NCBI GenBank assembly: GCA_902702965.1
Contig: CACRXP010000146.1
Coordinates: forward strand, 1,078,589 to 1,142,588
From: Spirometra erinaceieuropaei
Taxonomy: Eukaryota; Platyhelminthes; Cestoda; Diphyllobothriidea; Diphyllobothriidae
Direction: 5' to 3'
Length of the DNA: 64,000 bases
In this document: piece after piece, positions 43,351 to 52,540 of the stretch
Layout: each line of letters opens with the position of its first letter
How positions within the stretch are numbered: position 1 is the stretch's first letter
Notes under the pieces: generated by a model
What the model was told of the DNA's origin: nothing
The model's input: only the letters and a program-made list of their open reading frames with translations
The model's database searches: none
Translations under genes and position numbers: made by a program

Positions 43351-43679
43351 GAAACCGAAACCGTGAGAACCCTTTCTCCTCACAGAAAATCCCTCAGTTA
43401 AATAGACTTGATGTGCTTTACTCGCTTAAGACAGACTAAATGTCGTGGCTTGGTGGGTTGTCAATCAATGCGATAACTCGATTAACGCGATCAGTACAGT
43501 GTGTGTGCAAGAGGGGTGAATATCTAAAGGACACAATGACTTCTTAATGTGACCTTTACGGCACTGTCACGCAAGTAGATTCAAGCTGACATCGTGAAAG
43601 CCCGGTGCGTGCGGCATGTCGTAAGCCCCTAAAAGGATCGCGCAGTATATGCGCTGGACCAACACGGAAGCTAGATCGC
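43351..43679. other. unassigned sequence
   Basis: Nothing recognised between the insertion and the family E repeat. Confidence 0.35.
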
Positions 43680-44060
43680 AGTCCTGCGGGAGTTACTGGG
43701 AATGTGTATCCATAACAAATGTCAAAATCAGGGTTTGGTGGCGCGCCCAGGTACGGACACAAACCGCGCCAACTGCGGTCCTGGTCGCCCCCTGTGTTCT
43801 TTGTTTATATAATCCTCATCAGTGTCCACTGCAAAGCACTGGGTGTGGTGGTACGCATTTAGGCGCGGGTATCTGCCGTGCTAGCCACCTGCGCCCTCTC
43901 CCGCCTCCTGTTTTTTGACCCTTTCTCGTCACCGGGTCCAGAGAGTAAGATAGGTGCTGCGCCAGTTTACCACACACAGTTCACTGTCGCTGCTCTCATT
44001 CCGCTATGGAGCACATGGTGGACATCGTCGGCCCCGACAGTCGAACTGTCGAGAGGCAAA
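43680..44060 (+). repeat. dispersed repeat family E
   Basis: 'ataacaaatgtcaaaatcagg', 'ccactgcaaagcactgggtgtggtggtacgc', 'gccacctgcgccctctcccgcc' and 'gcacatggtggacatcgtcgg' follow the order seen at 52140-52530 and 57960-58320. Class unknown. Confidence 0.6.
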
Positions 44061-44379
44061 CTCACACAGACTACTTTGTTTTGTCAGACACTGCGCTCGA
44101 AACTTCCTGCGGTTGCCGTAACCTTTTGTTGCCATCAGACAGAGTTGAATGAGGGAGGAGAAAGTTTCTTCTATGCTGTGCAAGTCCACCTAAGTACAAA
44201 TTAATTCGCGCTCAAGTCGTCGGTGATGAGTCCCGGTCTTGGGGCACCTGGTTGATGTCGTCGCTTTGGACATTCGAAGTGTCAGTGGCCCTGAGGAGGG
44301 AGATTGAAGTCGGCAGTTCAAACATGGAAACTCTTATGCGCCATTGCCGGCGAACGTGTCTCTTTCTTTTGAAATACAA

Positions 44380-44620
44380 ATCAGAAGTATTGGGATCACT
44401 AGGGTGAGACTAAGCGTGCCGACACATGACCTGGTTGCTGACCAAAGCAAGTTTGTTTCCGCAAGCAGACTGCCAACAAATGGCGCCGTATCCGAGCTCT
44501 TCGGCCAAAAGCAAGAACTCGAAGGCTAGTTTCGGGTCAGTTGACTGTCCAGAATCTAGCAAGTGCTTTGTGATTAGAGAGCGACCTCCAAAGCCATTAG
44601 GATGAGCGCTCAGCCGGCCT
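44380..44620 (-). repeat. dispersed repeat family F, inverted copy
   Basis: The minus strand matches 51717-51925: 'ctagattctggacagtcaac...', 'ggcgccatttgttggcagtctgcttgcgg' and 'cctagtgatcccaatactt' correspond to the same landmarks there. Class unknown, non-coding by appearance. Confidence 0.5.
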
Positions 44621-45019
44621 GGCTGCAAACTATCCCTGCATCCACACATTACGCCTCGTATCAGTCAGTACGTGTGAATTTCAAGCAACACTTGGGCATC
44701 TTTTGCAGAGGCAAATGTGCTGCCTAGGTGTAGGAAATGTTCAGTTTAACTTGCTACAACTTAAATTAGAGATTATGGATAAAACCGTTGGGATCGTGTA
44801 GCGCGACCAAAACTTGGATACTCACCTATGGTCTCTTGAGGAATTGTTTTATCAGGCAAGGTTTGTTATTTTGTTGGGTGGATTCTTGGAATTTACACAT
44901 TTCAGGCTCGTTAGTATTTGCTTTGTTTTAGGCATTTCACCACAGTGGAACATCTCAGCAATGGTCAATGCGATTTGATGGTATAGTTCCAGTGATGAGA
45001 AGTGGACTTGCGTATCAAA
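44621..45019. other. unassigned sequence
   Basis: Nothing recognised. Confidence 0.35.
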
Positions 45020-45996
45020 TACAGCAGATGTGCCAACTCATGAAATGTTGACCTAAATTCTGAAATGTGTTTTTGACTCGAAAAGGATACTGAAGCAGCG
45101 TTGTAATATTAATAATCATGCAGCATAATCCCATGATAATCCAGTCACTTCAGGATGCCGGGTTTTGAACGAACTTCTTTCCGGCCACCTACAGACACCA
45201 AACGCAATTAAAAATACCTACTGGGGTAGTGTGAACTTTCCTCATCGATCTTTGCTGCCCCTATATATTCAAATATATTTCATAGAAAACATGCATAGAA
45301 ATATTCATTTTCTTACTAGTTTGGTAGAAAATTACGTCTTCTTCAAATTTTATACTTGAGCAAAAGATACAATTCAGTTCAAAAAATTTCTAATCATGAG
45401 CTTTTTAAGACCGCACAATGCCCGCGCATAAAACAGTGTTCCTCGGCATTCACTAGTGTTGCTTGTAAAGTTTACAATATGGTTCAAGTTCACCGCTAAA
45501 TTTAATGACACCCTTATGGTCTCCTTTTACTGCCGTAAAGAAACTTGTGGTTTTCATTTCAGACAAAAAATACAGTTTGTAGTTTGGAAGCCCTGGATGC
45601 AAGTGTAACGGCAGTTCGTGTTATTAATTTTTCGGGAATAGGAAAAGTGTTCTAAAACTGAATTATACCCATCGTCTAAGGATAAACTTTGAAGACAGCG
45701 TAGTTTTTACCAAGAGAGTAAAAGAATGAATATTTGGCCTGCACTGTTTCTATGAGGTATATTTTTATTTATAAGGGCATCGAAAATCGATGAAAAAGGC
45801 ATGCCAATTAGATAGTCATTTTTCGCGGGTAGCCGGAAAGAATTTTGTTTAAAGCCGGCATCCCACGTTAAGTGATATGTTATGGGATTATGCCAAACGA
45901 TGATTAATATTACAACCCAACTTGAGTCATCTTTTCTAGTCGAAGAGGCATTTAAAAATTTCGGTTAACACTTCCCGAGTTAGCAAATCTACTGTA
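45020..45996. mobile_element. family A MITE, reverse-oriented middle
   Basis: The left end TACAGCAGATGTGCCAACTC and right end GAGTTAGCAAATCTACTGTA are inverse complements with mismatches. The middle ('gagctttttaagaccgcac' ... 'cggcagttcgtg') reads opposite to the 3145 copy, so the family inserts in both orientations. Confidence 0.75.
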
Positions 45997-46191
45997 CTTG
46001 TTGAAAATTATGCCTCTTTATTTCAAAATCTGTTACTTCAAAGATATTCCAGTTCTTAATCTGCTGTTGCAAATCAATTTTAGACTCATCAACTGATTAA
46101 GATCTGTGGTAGCAGAAATTATAGAAAAGTAGATAAATTACGTAAAACGATTTAGAGTGGTGGTTCATTAGAAATGAGCAGAACTAATTAT
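45997..46191. other. unassigned spacer
   Basis: AT-rich DNA between two family A elements, with nothing recognised. Confidence 0.35.
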
Positions 46192-47030
46192 TCGCACAGC
46201 AAATGGGCTCTCCTATAAAATGTTAGCAGAAAATCTAGAACATGTTTTTGATTCCAAAAGATTGCTTAAGCAGGTTTGTAACATTAACTTCCGTGCAGCA
46301 TAACCCCGAGATATTTCAGTCAATTTAGAATGCCGGATTTTGAGTGCAATTCTCTCCGGCCTTATGCAAAGCTACACTTTGTGAAAATGGCTACTCAGAT
46401 AACATTAATTTCTCCCGTAGATGTTCAATACTCTCAGAAATTCTAATATTTTTCCTAGAAATCACGCACAAATATAATCTTTCCTGTACTCATTGGCGCC
46501 AATTATCTCTTCTTTAAATTCTGCGTTTGCAAAAACGCCATATTTCGGCTTTCAAAAGACTTCATCATTGCCTGAATACTTTTGGGCCCTATTTGTCTCT
46601 AAGTTTGCATCCAGGACTTTCAAACCGCAGGCTGTATATTTCCCTTGTGAAGAAAATTATGCATTCCTCTGCGCTATTAAGGAGGTGTCACGCAGGGCTC
46701 CAAAAATTTTGCAATGGATGCGGACCAACTTGCATACTTTGAAGGCAGCAGTGACATACGAGTAGATGCAATGTTAATGAATGGAAATTTCACAGCCTTA
46801 ACCCCGTAAATAGTAAAATTTTAAAACCTAAAAGTCCTACCGGCATGTGCAAAATTGAAAGAAATTATTTACTATGAACTGAGTGCAAGAAAGAATATAA
46901 TGTGCCAGTCTTCTAAAAAACATATTGGAATTTATGGAGCACCGGAATTCAACGGGAACTTGCATACTATTTAAGCATTCATTTCTGCATAGCGCATTCA
47001 TTACAAAAGCCGACATTCTGACATGACTGG
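46192..47030. mobile_element. family A MITE, truncated right arm
   Basis: It starts near 'cacagcaaatgggctctcctataaaatgtt' and runs through the + oriented middle. The right arm ends at 'gccgacattctgacatgactgg', with the terminal ~80 bp replaced by other repeat sequence. Confidence 0.6.
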
Positions 47031-47530
47031 CGTCTATCCTCCTCACTGCTGCTGCTGGTTCTGTCATCCACGTCCGCAGTAGTCTTCCGTTTACTCCAAC
47101 AAAGTTGCTTTGCCCATAGCTGCACCAAACACGGCGAATAATTCGAGATGTTTCTTACTCTGACAATGGGTCTTTCGACCTCATTATCTGGCGCCTTATG
47201 GTTGCCTCCGCTCTGTGTGCTACTACAATCGATAATCTTGACCGGCACACAAGTGCTTAGCAGCTGCACAACAACTGCATGCTTCAAAATCTGGCCAGTC
47301 GGGCCGTGATGCGCTCGGGAACTGCCAACTGCGATAGGCATGTGGCGGTCTGGCAACTACTTCCTATAAATACTTCAACACCTGGGCAATTTACCACTCC
47401 TGTTCTGTCTCTGAGGATGGATTCGAGTGAGAATCCGAAACGTCAGGCTAGTGAAGCTCTTGTTCCACCGATCATGTCTCCATCTTCGCAACTACTTTCC
47501 GGAACTCGCCTCTTCGCATCTATTAGTGTC
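47031..47530 (+). mobile_element. HH1 retroelement end unit
   Basis: It ends with a TATA box (TTCCTATAAATAC at 47361-47373), an HH1 hammerhead (47406-47449), AGTGAAGCTCTTGTTCCACC, and 'cggaactcgcctcttcgcat', the same 3' phrase as the next unit. The earlier part (47040-47350) is shared in character with the arms at 36.4 kb but diverged. The AATAAA seen in other units is here GTGAAG. Confidence 0.55.
47406..47449 (+). ncRNA. hammerhead-ribozyme-like motif HH1
   Basis: Order: TGTCT, CTGAGGA (one change from CTGATGA), T, GGATTC-GAGTGA-GAATCC (perfect 6-bp stem II), GAAA, CG, TC, AGGCT. Stem II pairs perfectly where the 37019 copy uses G.T pairs. The core change probably disables cleavage. Confidence 0.5.
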
Positions 47531-47947
47531 ATCTTAATTGGATACGCCCGAATTTCGTCCGACTGCGGTTAATAGGTGGGGTAAAAATATCGACCGGCGT
47601 CACGGCGGCGCAAACCGGAGGTTGAGTCATACGCGTGGGCGGACAACAGTCGGCATGGGTAAGCGGAAACGCTGACGCCCACGAGAAAGGGGTGGCTGCA
47701 AGCTTGCTTCACTATTCCGAGATATGAGGCGACAAAGGCACATCCCCACGACTTCAGGGATGTTACCACGGCAACTGGCATCTCCCTACTCGACATCTCC
47801 AGGCGATCCACTACCCTTATCTGACTCTGTCTTTGATGATGGATGCGAGTGAGAATCCGAAACATCAGTCTAATAAAGCTCTTGTTCCAGCGATCGTGCC
47901 TCCGTCTGCGCGACTACTTCCTGGAACTCGCCCCTTCGCTTCTATTG
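47531..47947 (+). mobile_element. HH1 retroelement end unit, second adjacent copy
   Basis: It ends 'gtgagaatccgaaacatcag', 'taataaagctcttgttccagcgatcgtgcctccg', 'cctggaactcgccccttcgcttctatt', colinear with the unit before it. Two units in direct order suggest tandem or repeated insertion. Confidence 0.55.
47827..47872 (+). ncRNA. hammerhead-like motif HH1, degenerate
   Basis: TTGATGA...GGATGC/GAATCC...GAAA-CA-TC: the core has one change, stem II has a mismatch and stem III is no longer self-complementary. Clearly homologous, probably inactive. Confidence 0.35.
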
Positions 47948-47959
47948 TTTGATTAAGGT

Positions 47960-48243
47960 GTGTTTAAGTTCCGCAAATATTCAAACCACAAGGTCAAATT
48001 GGCAAACATGTGCTTTCGGTAATTCTTCGTCAGGCCAATACAGTTGGATGAAGGAATGAAAACGTACAAAATCAACAGCGTTTGTAGGTGTGTCAAGGGC
48101 TATTAAGTCATCAACACTCATCTTCCCCACACCGCCCGCATGAAAAGTTTGGCGGATTTTTCTCCTCAGAGTTAGGGCAGGGGGGTAAAAGAGACTTTGA
48201 GTGATGTTCTTGGATTTAGTACACGGAGTACCCATCACTGTAA
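47960..48243 (-). mobile_element. 3' region of Penelope-like element
   Basis: Directly downstream, on the same strand, of the coding remnant at 48244-49145. It is shared with 35085-35290 (+) and 21137-21306 (-). It contains the HH2 hammerhead-like motif and ends near 'gaatatttgcgg'. Confidence 0.6.
47999..48038 (-). ncRNA. hammerhead-ribozyme-like motif HH2 in a Penelope-like 3' end
   Basis: Minus-strand order: TTGGC, CTGACGA, AGAATTACC, GAAA, GCACATGT, TT, GCCAA. Stem I is perfect and can extend by one pair. The stem II base is broken (A opposite C), and stem III is imperfect. This copy ties the motif to a Penelope-like element by position and strand. Confidence 0.45.
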
Positions 48244-49145
48244 TTAGGGATTTGAGGCGGCATGTCGTCATCACTTGGGGTTGGCTTTGGCCACGGCAGA
48301 GTGAGCGCTTGTGTCAGGGTTTTCTGACAGCATAACACTGGATTCGCTAACCGTATAGACACTGCCTCGGCCGTTGCTAGTATCCGTTAGCGTAGGCCTT
48401 TAGAGAAGCATGCTGGTGTCCGGTAGACAACTTGAAGTGTCTCCTTGGCATCGACTCGTTGATGCGTATCGATTAAATGCGCGACCGGATCTCACTTCTC
48501 TCTAACCAGCGGGCATGCGTTCACTCACCCTCTTTACCAGGCGTCTCGTTGTGCGGCCCATGAATCCCGCTCCACAGGAGCAAGTAAATGAGTAAATGCA
48601 CGTTGATGTGGTGTCCAACGGTAGTTTGTCTTTACTTCCCAAACGTAGGAGGGGAGAGTTTGTGAGGCATACGCGTAAATTCGCCGCGGGGAATGCCCTC
48701 GTGCATTTAGCTGTTGTTAAGCCCCGTCTGACTAGTTCACTTTCTGCGTCTCCCGCAAAGGCAATCTTATGAATACCTCTTTCTTTTCCACGGTCGCTAC
48801 AGCGCGCTTTGCGGCGCGTTCCCACATATTTCGGAGGATAAATCTATCTGGGTATCCGTTCTCCCGAAGTGCGTTCCGCAGCTGTTGGTGCTCTTCTTCA
48901 GTTGCTTCAGGTGAGCAGATGCGTCTCACTCTAGCCACCAATCCCTGAGCTAAATTTCGTTTGATGTTTAGGGGAACAAATATGTGGAAATTAACGTATT
49001 GTCCAGTCCAGGTTTTCTTTCGGAACACCCTGCACTGGATAGACGTGTGTTTAACAAGGCTAAGCCAACTAAAGAAACTTGCCTTGATGAGAAAATGTCT
49101 TACCTGCCCGTGCCATGACATTATGGAACGAGGTCGAAGGTGCAA
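48244..49145 (-). pseudogene. Penelope-like element: RT thumb plus GIY-YIG endonuclease
   Basis: Minus-strand reading frames, broken by stops and frameshifts, follow the C-terminal half of a Penelope-like protein. RKKTWTGQYVNFHIFVPLN and NIKRNLAQGLVARVRRICS, then LRENGYPDRFI, are the reverse transcriptase thumb. CIYSFTCSCGAGFMGRTTRRL is the GIY-YIG core (IY...FMG, then Arg). AEAVSIRLANPVLCCQK and LTLPWPK close the nuclease domain, as in full elements. The active-site half of the reverse transcriptase is missing: at 49150 the sequence passes into family F repeat. A 5' truncated, inactive retroelement copy with its own 3' region attached (47960-48243). Confidence 0.75.
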
Positions 49146-49194
49146 GACGTGGCGGAGATCTTTACTGCAAAACGCAGCTTTCCCCGCAGCAGCA

Positions 49195-49465
49195 TCCAGA
49201 TTTGTGTCTGAGAATCCGCATTTATTGTCTGATGCACTATGTTGGGTGAATGCAAGGTTGGTTAGCAGTCAGGTCGGCTGAGCACCTGCCTTAACGGCTT
49301 TTAAGTTTAGACAAAAAATTACCTTTCTCTTACCACAAAGTATCTGCTAGGTATTCGACGCCCATTTGACCCAAAACTAGTTCTTGCTCCCGAACAAGCA
49401 GCTCGGAGGGAAGAATGCAACCTATGCAGACTGCTAGACCATGTGCTGTTAGTCCTGATATTGTC
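49195..49465 (+). repeat. dispersed repeat family F
   Basis: 'gagaatccgcatttattgtctgatgcactatgttgggtgaatgc' and 'gttagcagtcaggtcggctga' match 51625-51695 ('gggaattcacatgtactgactgatgcgctatgttggttgaatgc', 'tgcagtcaggtcggctgac'). The following ctaggtattcgacgcccatt matches the 51730 stretch loosely. Confidence 0.55.
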
Positions 49466-49524
49466 CTCGTACGCCAATTCATTTTGACCCAACTGTGAAA
49501 AACTGGACAGCCTCGGTGGGATTT

Positions 49525-49976
49525 GTAGCAGCCGCTCCAGTTCCCCTTTTCTCCGGCTCCGTTTTGTCGAACAATGACCGCGACAGCTGTTGACACATGG
49601 CCACCCCCGCCGGCCAACACCTGACCTCACAAACTTTCATCACCTCACGCGCATCTAACGCCCTGGCTTGATACCCGTGAGGCATTTGGTGCATGCGCCC
49701 CTATTCCTTTTCTAATTTGTCCAATCGCACGACCAACACTCAGTCAGTCACCCCTTCCTGCTGACCCAGACACTCACTCCCGCGTAAACAACACTCACAC
49801 CGCGACTGACGCTCTACGTGAACGGACGCTTATCTCAGTTGCATGCAAACAGCTAACTTACGTCAGCCTGCCCTGTGTACAGAATAAACTGGTCCTCACA
49901 GCTCCCTGACTTCTGACATTAGAGGAAACGAACTTATTGTGCGTGGTTTAAGTTGATCTCAGATCCTTGATCGCCA
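49525..49976 (+). repeat. LTR-like dispersed repeat, copy 1
   Basis: It is colinear with 55398-55856 over about 450 bp at roughly 85% identity by eye, starting GTAGCAGCCGCTCCAG. The right part has GAATAAACTGGTCCTCACAG, a poly(A)-type signal, then 'ccctgacttctgacatta'. This layout resembles a retroviral-type LTR. No gag or pol reading frame lies between the two copies, so they may be solo LTRs or another repeat class. Confidence 0.5.
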
Positions 49977-50756
49977 AAGATTCAAACCCAAGACAGCAAG
50001 GGGAAGGACTGAGTACAGCTGACGCTCTGGCCACCCGAGCTAACAGGCCCCACGGGGGGCCGTGTACTTACTCATATTTGGGTCAAGTTACCCACTCAGC
50101 CTACTGCAACGTATGGAATGCTGCTTGGGTGGCCAACTTACTGTATCAAATTTGATGGATTTCATACTGTAGCGGTCGAGGACGTCAAGGGTAGCACACA
50201 CCCAAGTAGCGAAGCACTGGAAAGAGATCCTGGTTAACTTTGATCTGAATAGGGTCGTTAGTAAGTCACGATACTCATCCGCACATGAAGGAAGAAGGAA
50301 CGACAAGTGGGCATGAAGGTATAATGGACAGAGATGGGAATTGGAAAGGCGTATAATAATAGTTAATAGTACATGCAGAACGAGTTACAACTATGGAGTA
50401 ACCTGCATGGATGGAGAGGCGATACCGACCTGCCAGTTAATTAACCGGCGGGGAACGCAGCGTTGTGGGCAACTGCAAGGATGGGCCGAAGGAGGTGCCG
50501 ACGTAGAGACAGAGGGAGAACGATACGAGCGTCACGGTACGTTGTGGGAAAAAGGGGTCGGTGGAAGTGAGAGGAAGGGACACCGGCCATCTTCACCAGC
50601 ACGCGGTTACGCCCTCTCCGTCCTAGATCTGCGCGCAAAAATGGTGTTTCTTCATTCAAACAACCCCATCGAGGTCGTGGGGCGTTACAATACGACGTAG
50701 TCGGCTAGAGGCGGGTAACTTGACCCAAATGGGATAAAACCCTCGGCTCACGCTGG
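49977..50756. other. unassigned sequence
   Basis: No gene recognised. The 119-codon open frame at 50341-50700 has no identifiable domain. 'gtcaagttacccactcagcctactgcaacgt' (50083-50113) resembles 6054-6085, so it is repetitive. Confidence 0.3.
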
Positions 50757-50850
50757 GTCCTCGTAGCTCAGGTGTTTAGAGCGTCATGAGTTTGAATCCC
50801 ACCGAGGTCGTCTACGGCTTCGAAACCTGCCAGAACACGTAGAAATCCCG
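50757..50850 (+). mobile_element. tRNA-like SINE head
   Basis: 'cgtagctcaggtgtttagagcg' resembles a tRNA D-arm with box A. 'gagtttgaatccc' 23 bases later matches box B but with spacing shorter than in a tRNA. The cloverleaf cannot be completed, so this is a SINE or tRNA pseudogene, not a tRNA gene. Confidence 0.45.
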
Positions 50851-51580
50851 CGTCTGTGGATTTTTTCTCTCCTTCGGTGGCTACCGTCTTTGTACTTTTT
50901 CATCACTTAGACCGTGCGTTCCGACCCATGTGCTTGTCGGATTTCCACCGATCTCCTGACCAGATTCAGACTTCTATGTACCCACTACTCGTTATTCATG
51001 CCAAGCAGCGACAAGAAGCATTTGACATGAGGACACGAAAAATATTCATGGCAATAGATACTTAAGTTCATGCTCTCTTAAAAACACCTCTCAAACTCGA
51101 TTCATATATGTTTTTCAATCTGTCCATACTTTCTGCTACTGCAGACTTTGCTCAATTCAGGAGTCTGAAATCGACTGACGCAACCGGACAAGAGGTCGGA
51201 TATATCCGAATAGATAGATTTTAGAATTAATAGGCGTAGTTGTATGCAAGCATTTAATATGCGAGTCCACTTCTGTTGATTGGAACTACACAAATAAAGT
51301 GGTGTCGACTGATGAGATGTTTCACTATTGCGTACTACCTGATATGTCGCAAACAAGACCGGCCCTATAATGCGTGAATTCCTGGAATACAGAGCAACAT
51401 ACCTTTCCTGACACGGCAACTCATCAAAAAGTCCTGGGTGAATAGTGCAACACGTTTCGAAGGGTTTTATCCATAAACTCAAATTAAACTTTTATCGAGT
51501 CCATGTTACGGTTAATTACGCTTCACTTGTACCGCGGGGCGCATTTGTGTGTTGCAGGGAAACCATCTCGGTCAGGACAC
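50851..51580. other. unassigned sequence
   Basis: No gene recognised. A 126-codon minus-strand open frame (51102-51482) has no domain that I know. Confidence 0.3.
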
Positions 51581-51589
51581 CGAAGACCG

Positions 51590-51930
51590 CTTTGCTCCAG
51601 CAAAAGGCCCCAATTATTGTTGGGAATTCACATGTACTGACTGATGCGCTATGTTGGTTGAATGCTGGGATAATTTGCAGTCAGGTCGGCTGACCACTCG
51701 CCTTAATTGCACCCTCTTATCACACAGCGCTTGCTAGATTTTGGACACCTAGTTTGCCGTAAACTTGCTTATGGACGACGAACTCGGATGTGGCGCCATT
51801 AAGAGGCAATTTACAAGCGGATAGGAACTTAAATTTATAAGCAAGCTGGCCATCTGTTGGTAAACTTGGTCTTACCCCGGTAATCCCAATGTTTTTGGTT
51901 TGTGCACTCGTTTGTACGTCACCGAACAAA
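51590..51930 (+). repeat. dispersed repeat family F
   Basis: Matches 49195-49465 in its first part and the inverse of 44380-44620 in its second part ('gctagattttggacacc', 'ggcgccattaagaggcaattt', 'ccggtaatcccaatgttttt'). Confidence 0.55.
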
Positions 51931-52099
51931 TATGACATTCATGCACTGAGGAGGTCGTTTTGAATCCTGCACGGTGAGGTACATTGAAGCGTTCAACATT
52001 AATGCTCGTCTTATCGAGACCCACCTCAACACTGTGTCTTTCTCAATCAGTAGTGATACAAGGATGTAATGCGTGGGATAGATGTGCACCTTAAACGGG

Positions 52100-52540
52100 C
52101 CATGCCTTGGACTAACAGGGCGGCTACTTCTGATTCTGGCAGGCCTTATCGAGAATGCGGACTCCTAACAAATGCCAACATTTGGGATGCAATGGAAGGC
52201 CAAGTTGGGGGCTCACGTCGCGCCAACTGGGCACCCTTCTGCCCCCCCCCCCATTTTTGTTCTTGTTGCTGGGGCTCCTGATTAAGTGTTTGTTGTGTAC
52301 CAGGGGGCGTGGTGGTACACTTGGGTAACGGTCTTCGCTATGACAGCCACCTGCGGCCTCTCCCACTCCCGGTCATCTTGACTCTGTCTTGACACCGGGC
52401 CCAAGTTGGGATGAGAGAGTGCAGTAGATTCTGTGCAAGTCTACCGCCCACCATAAACTAACTCGGGCGCAAATTACCTCCCCTGGACTCCTGTACTAAG
52501 GCGTACAAGGTGGACACCATCGAAATCGACGGTAGAGCAG
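52100..52540 (+). repeat. dispersed repeat family E
   Basis: 'aacaaatgccaacatttggg', 'ttaagtgtttgttgtgtacc', 'gcgtggtggtacacttggg', 'cttgacaccgggcccaagttgggatgagagagtgcagtag' and 'caaggtggacaccatcg' follow the family E order. A C-run is at 52242-52251. Confidence 0.6.
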
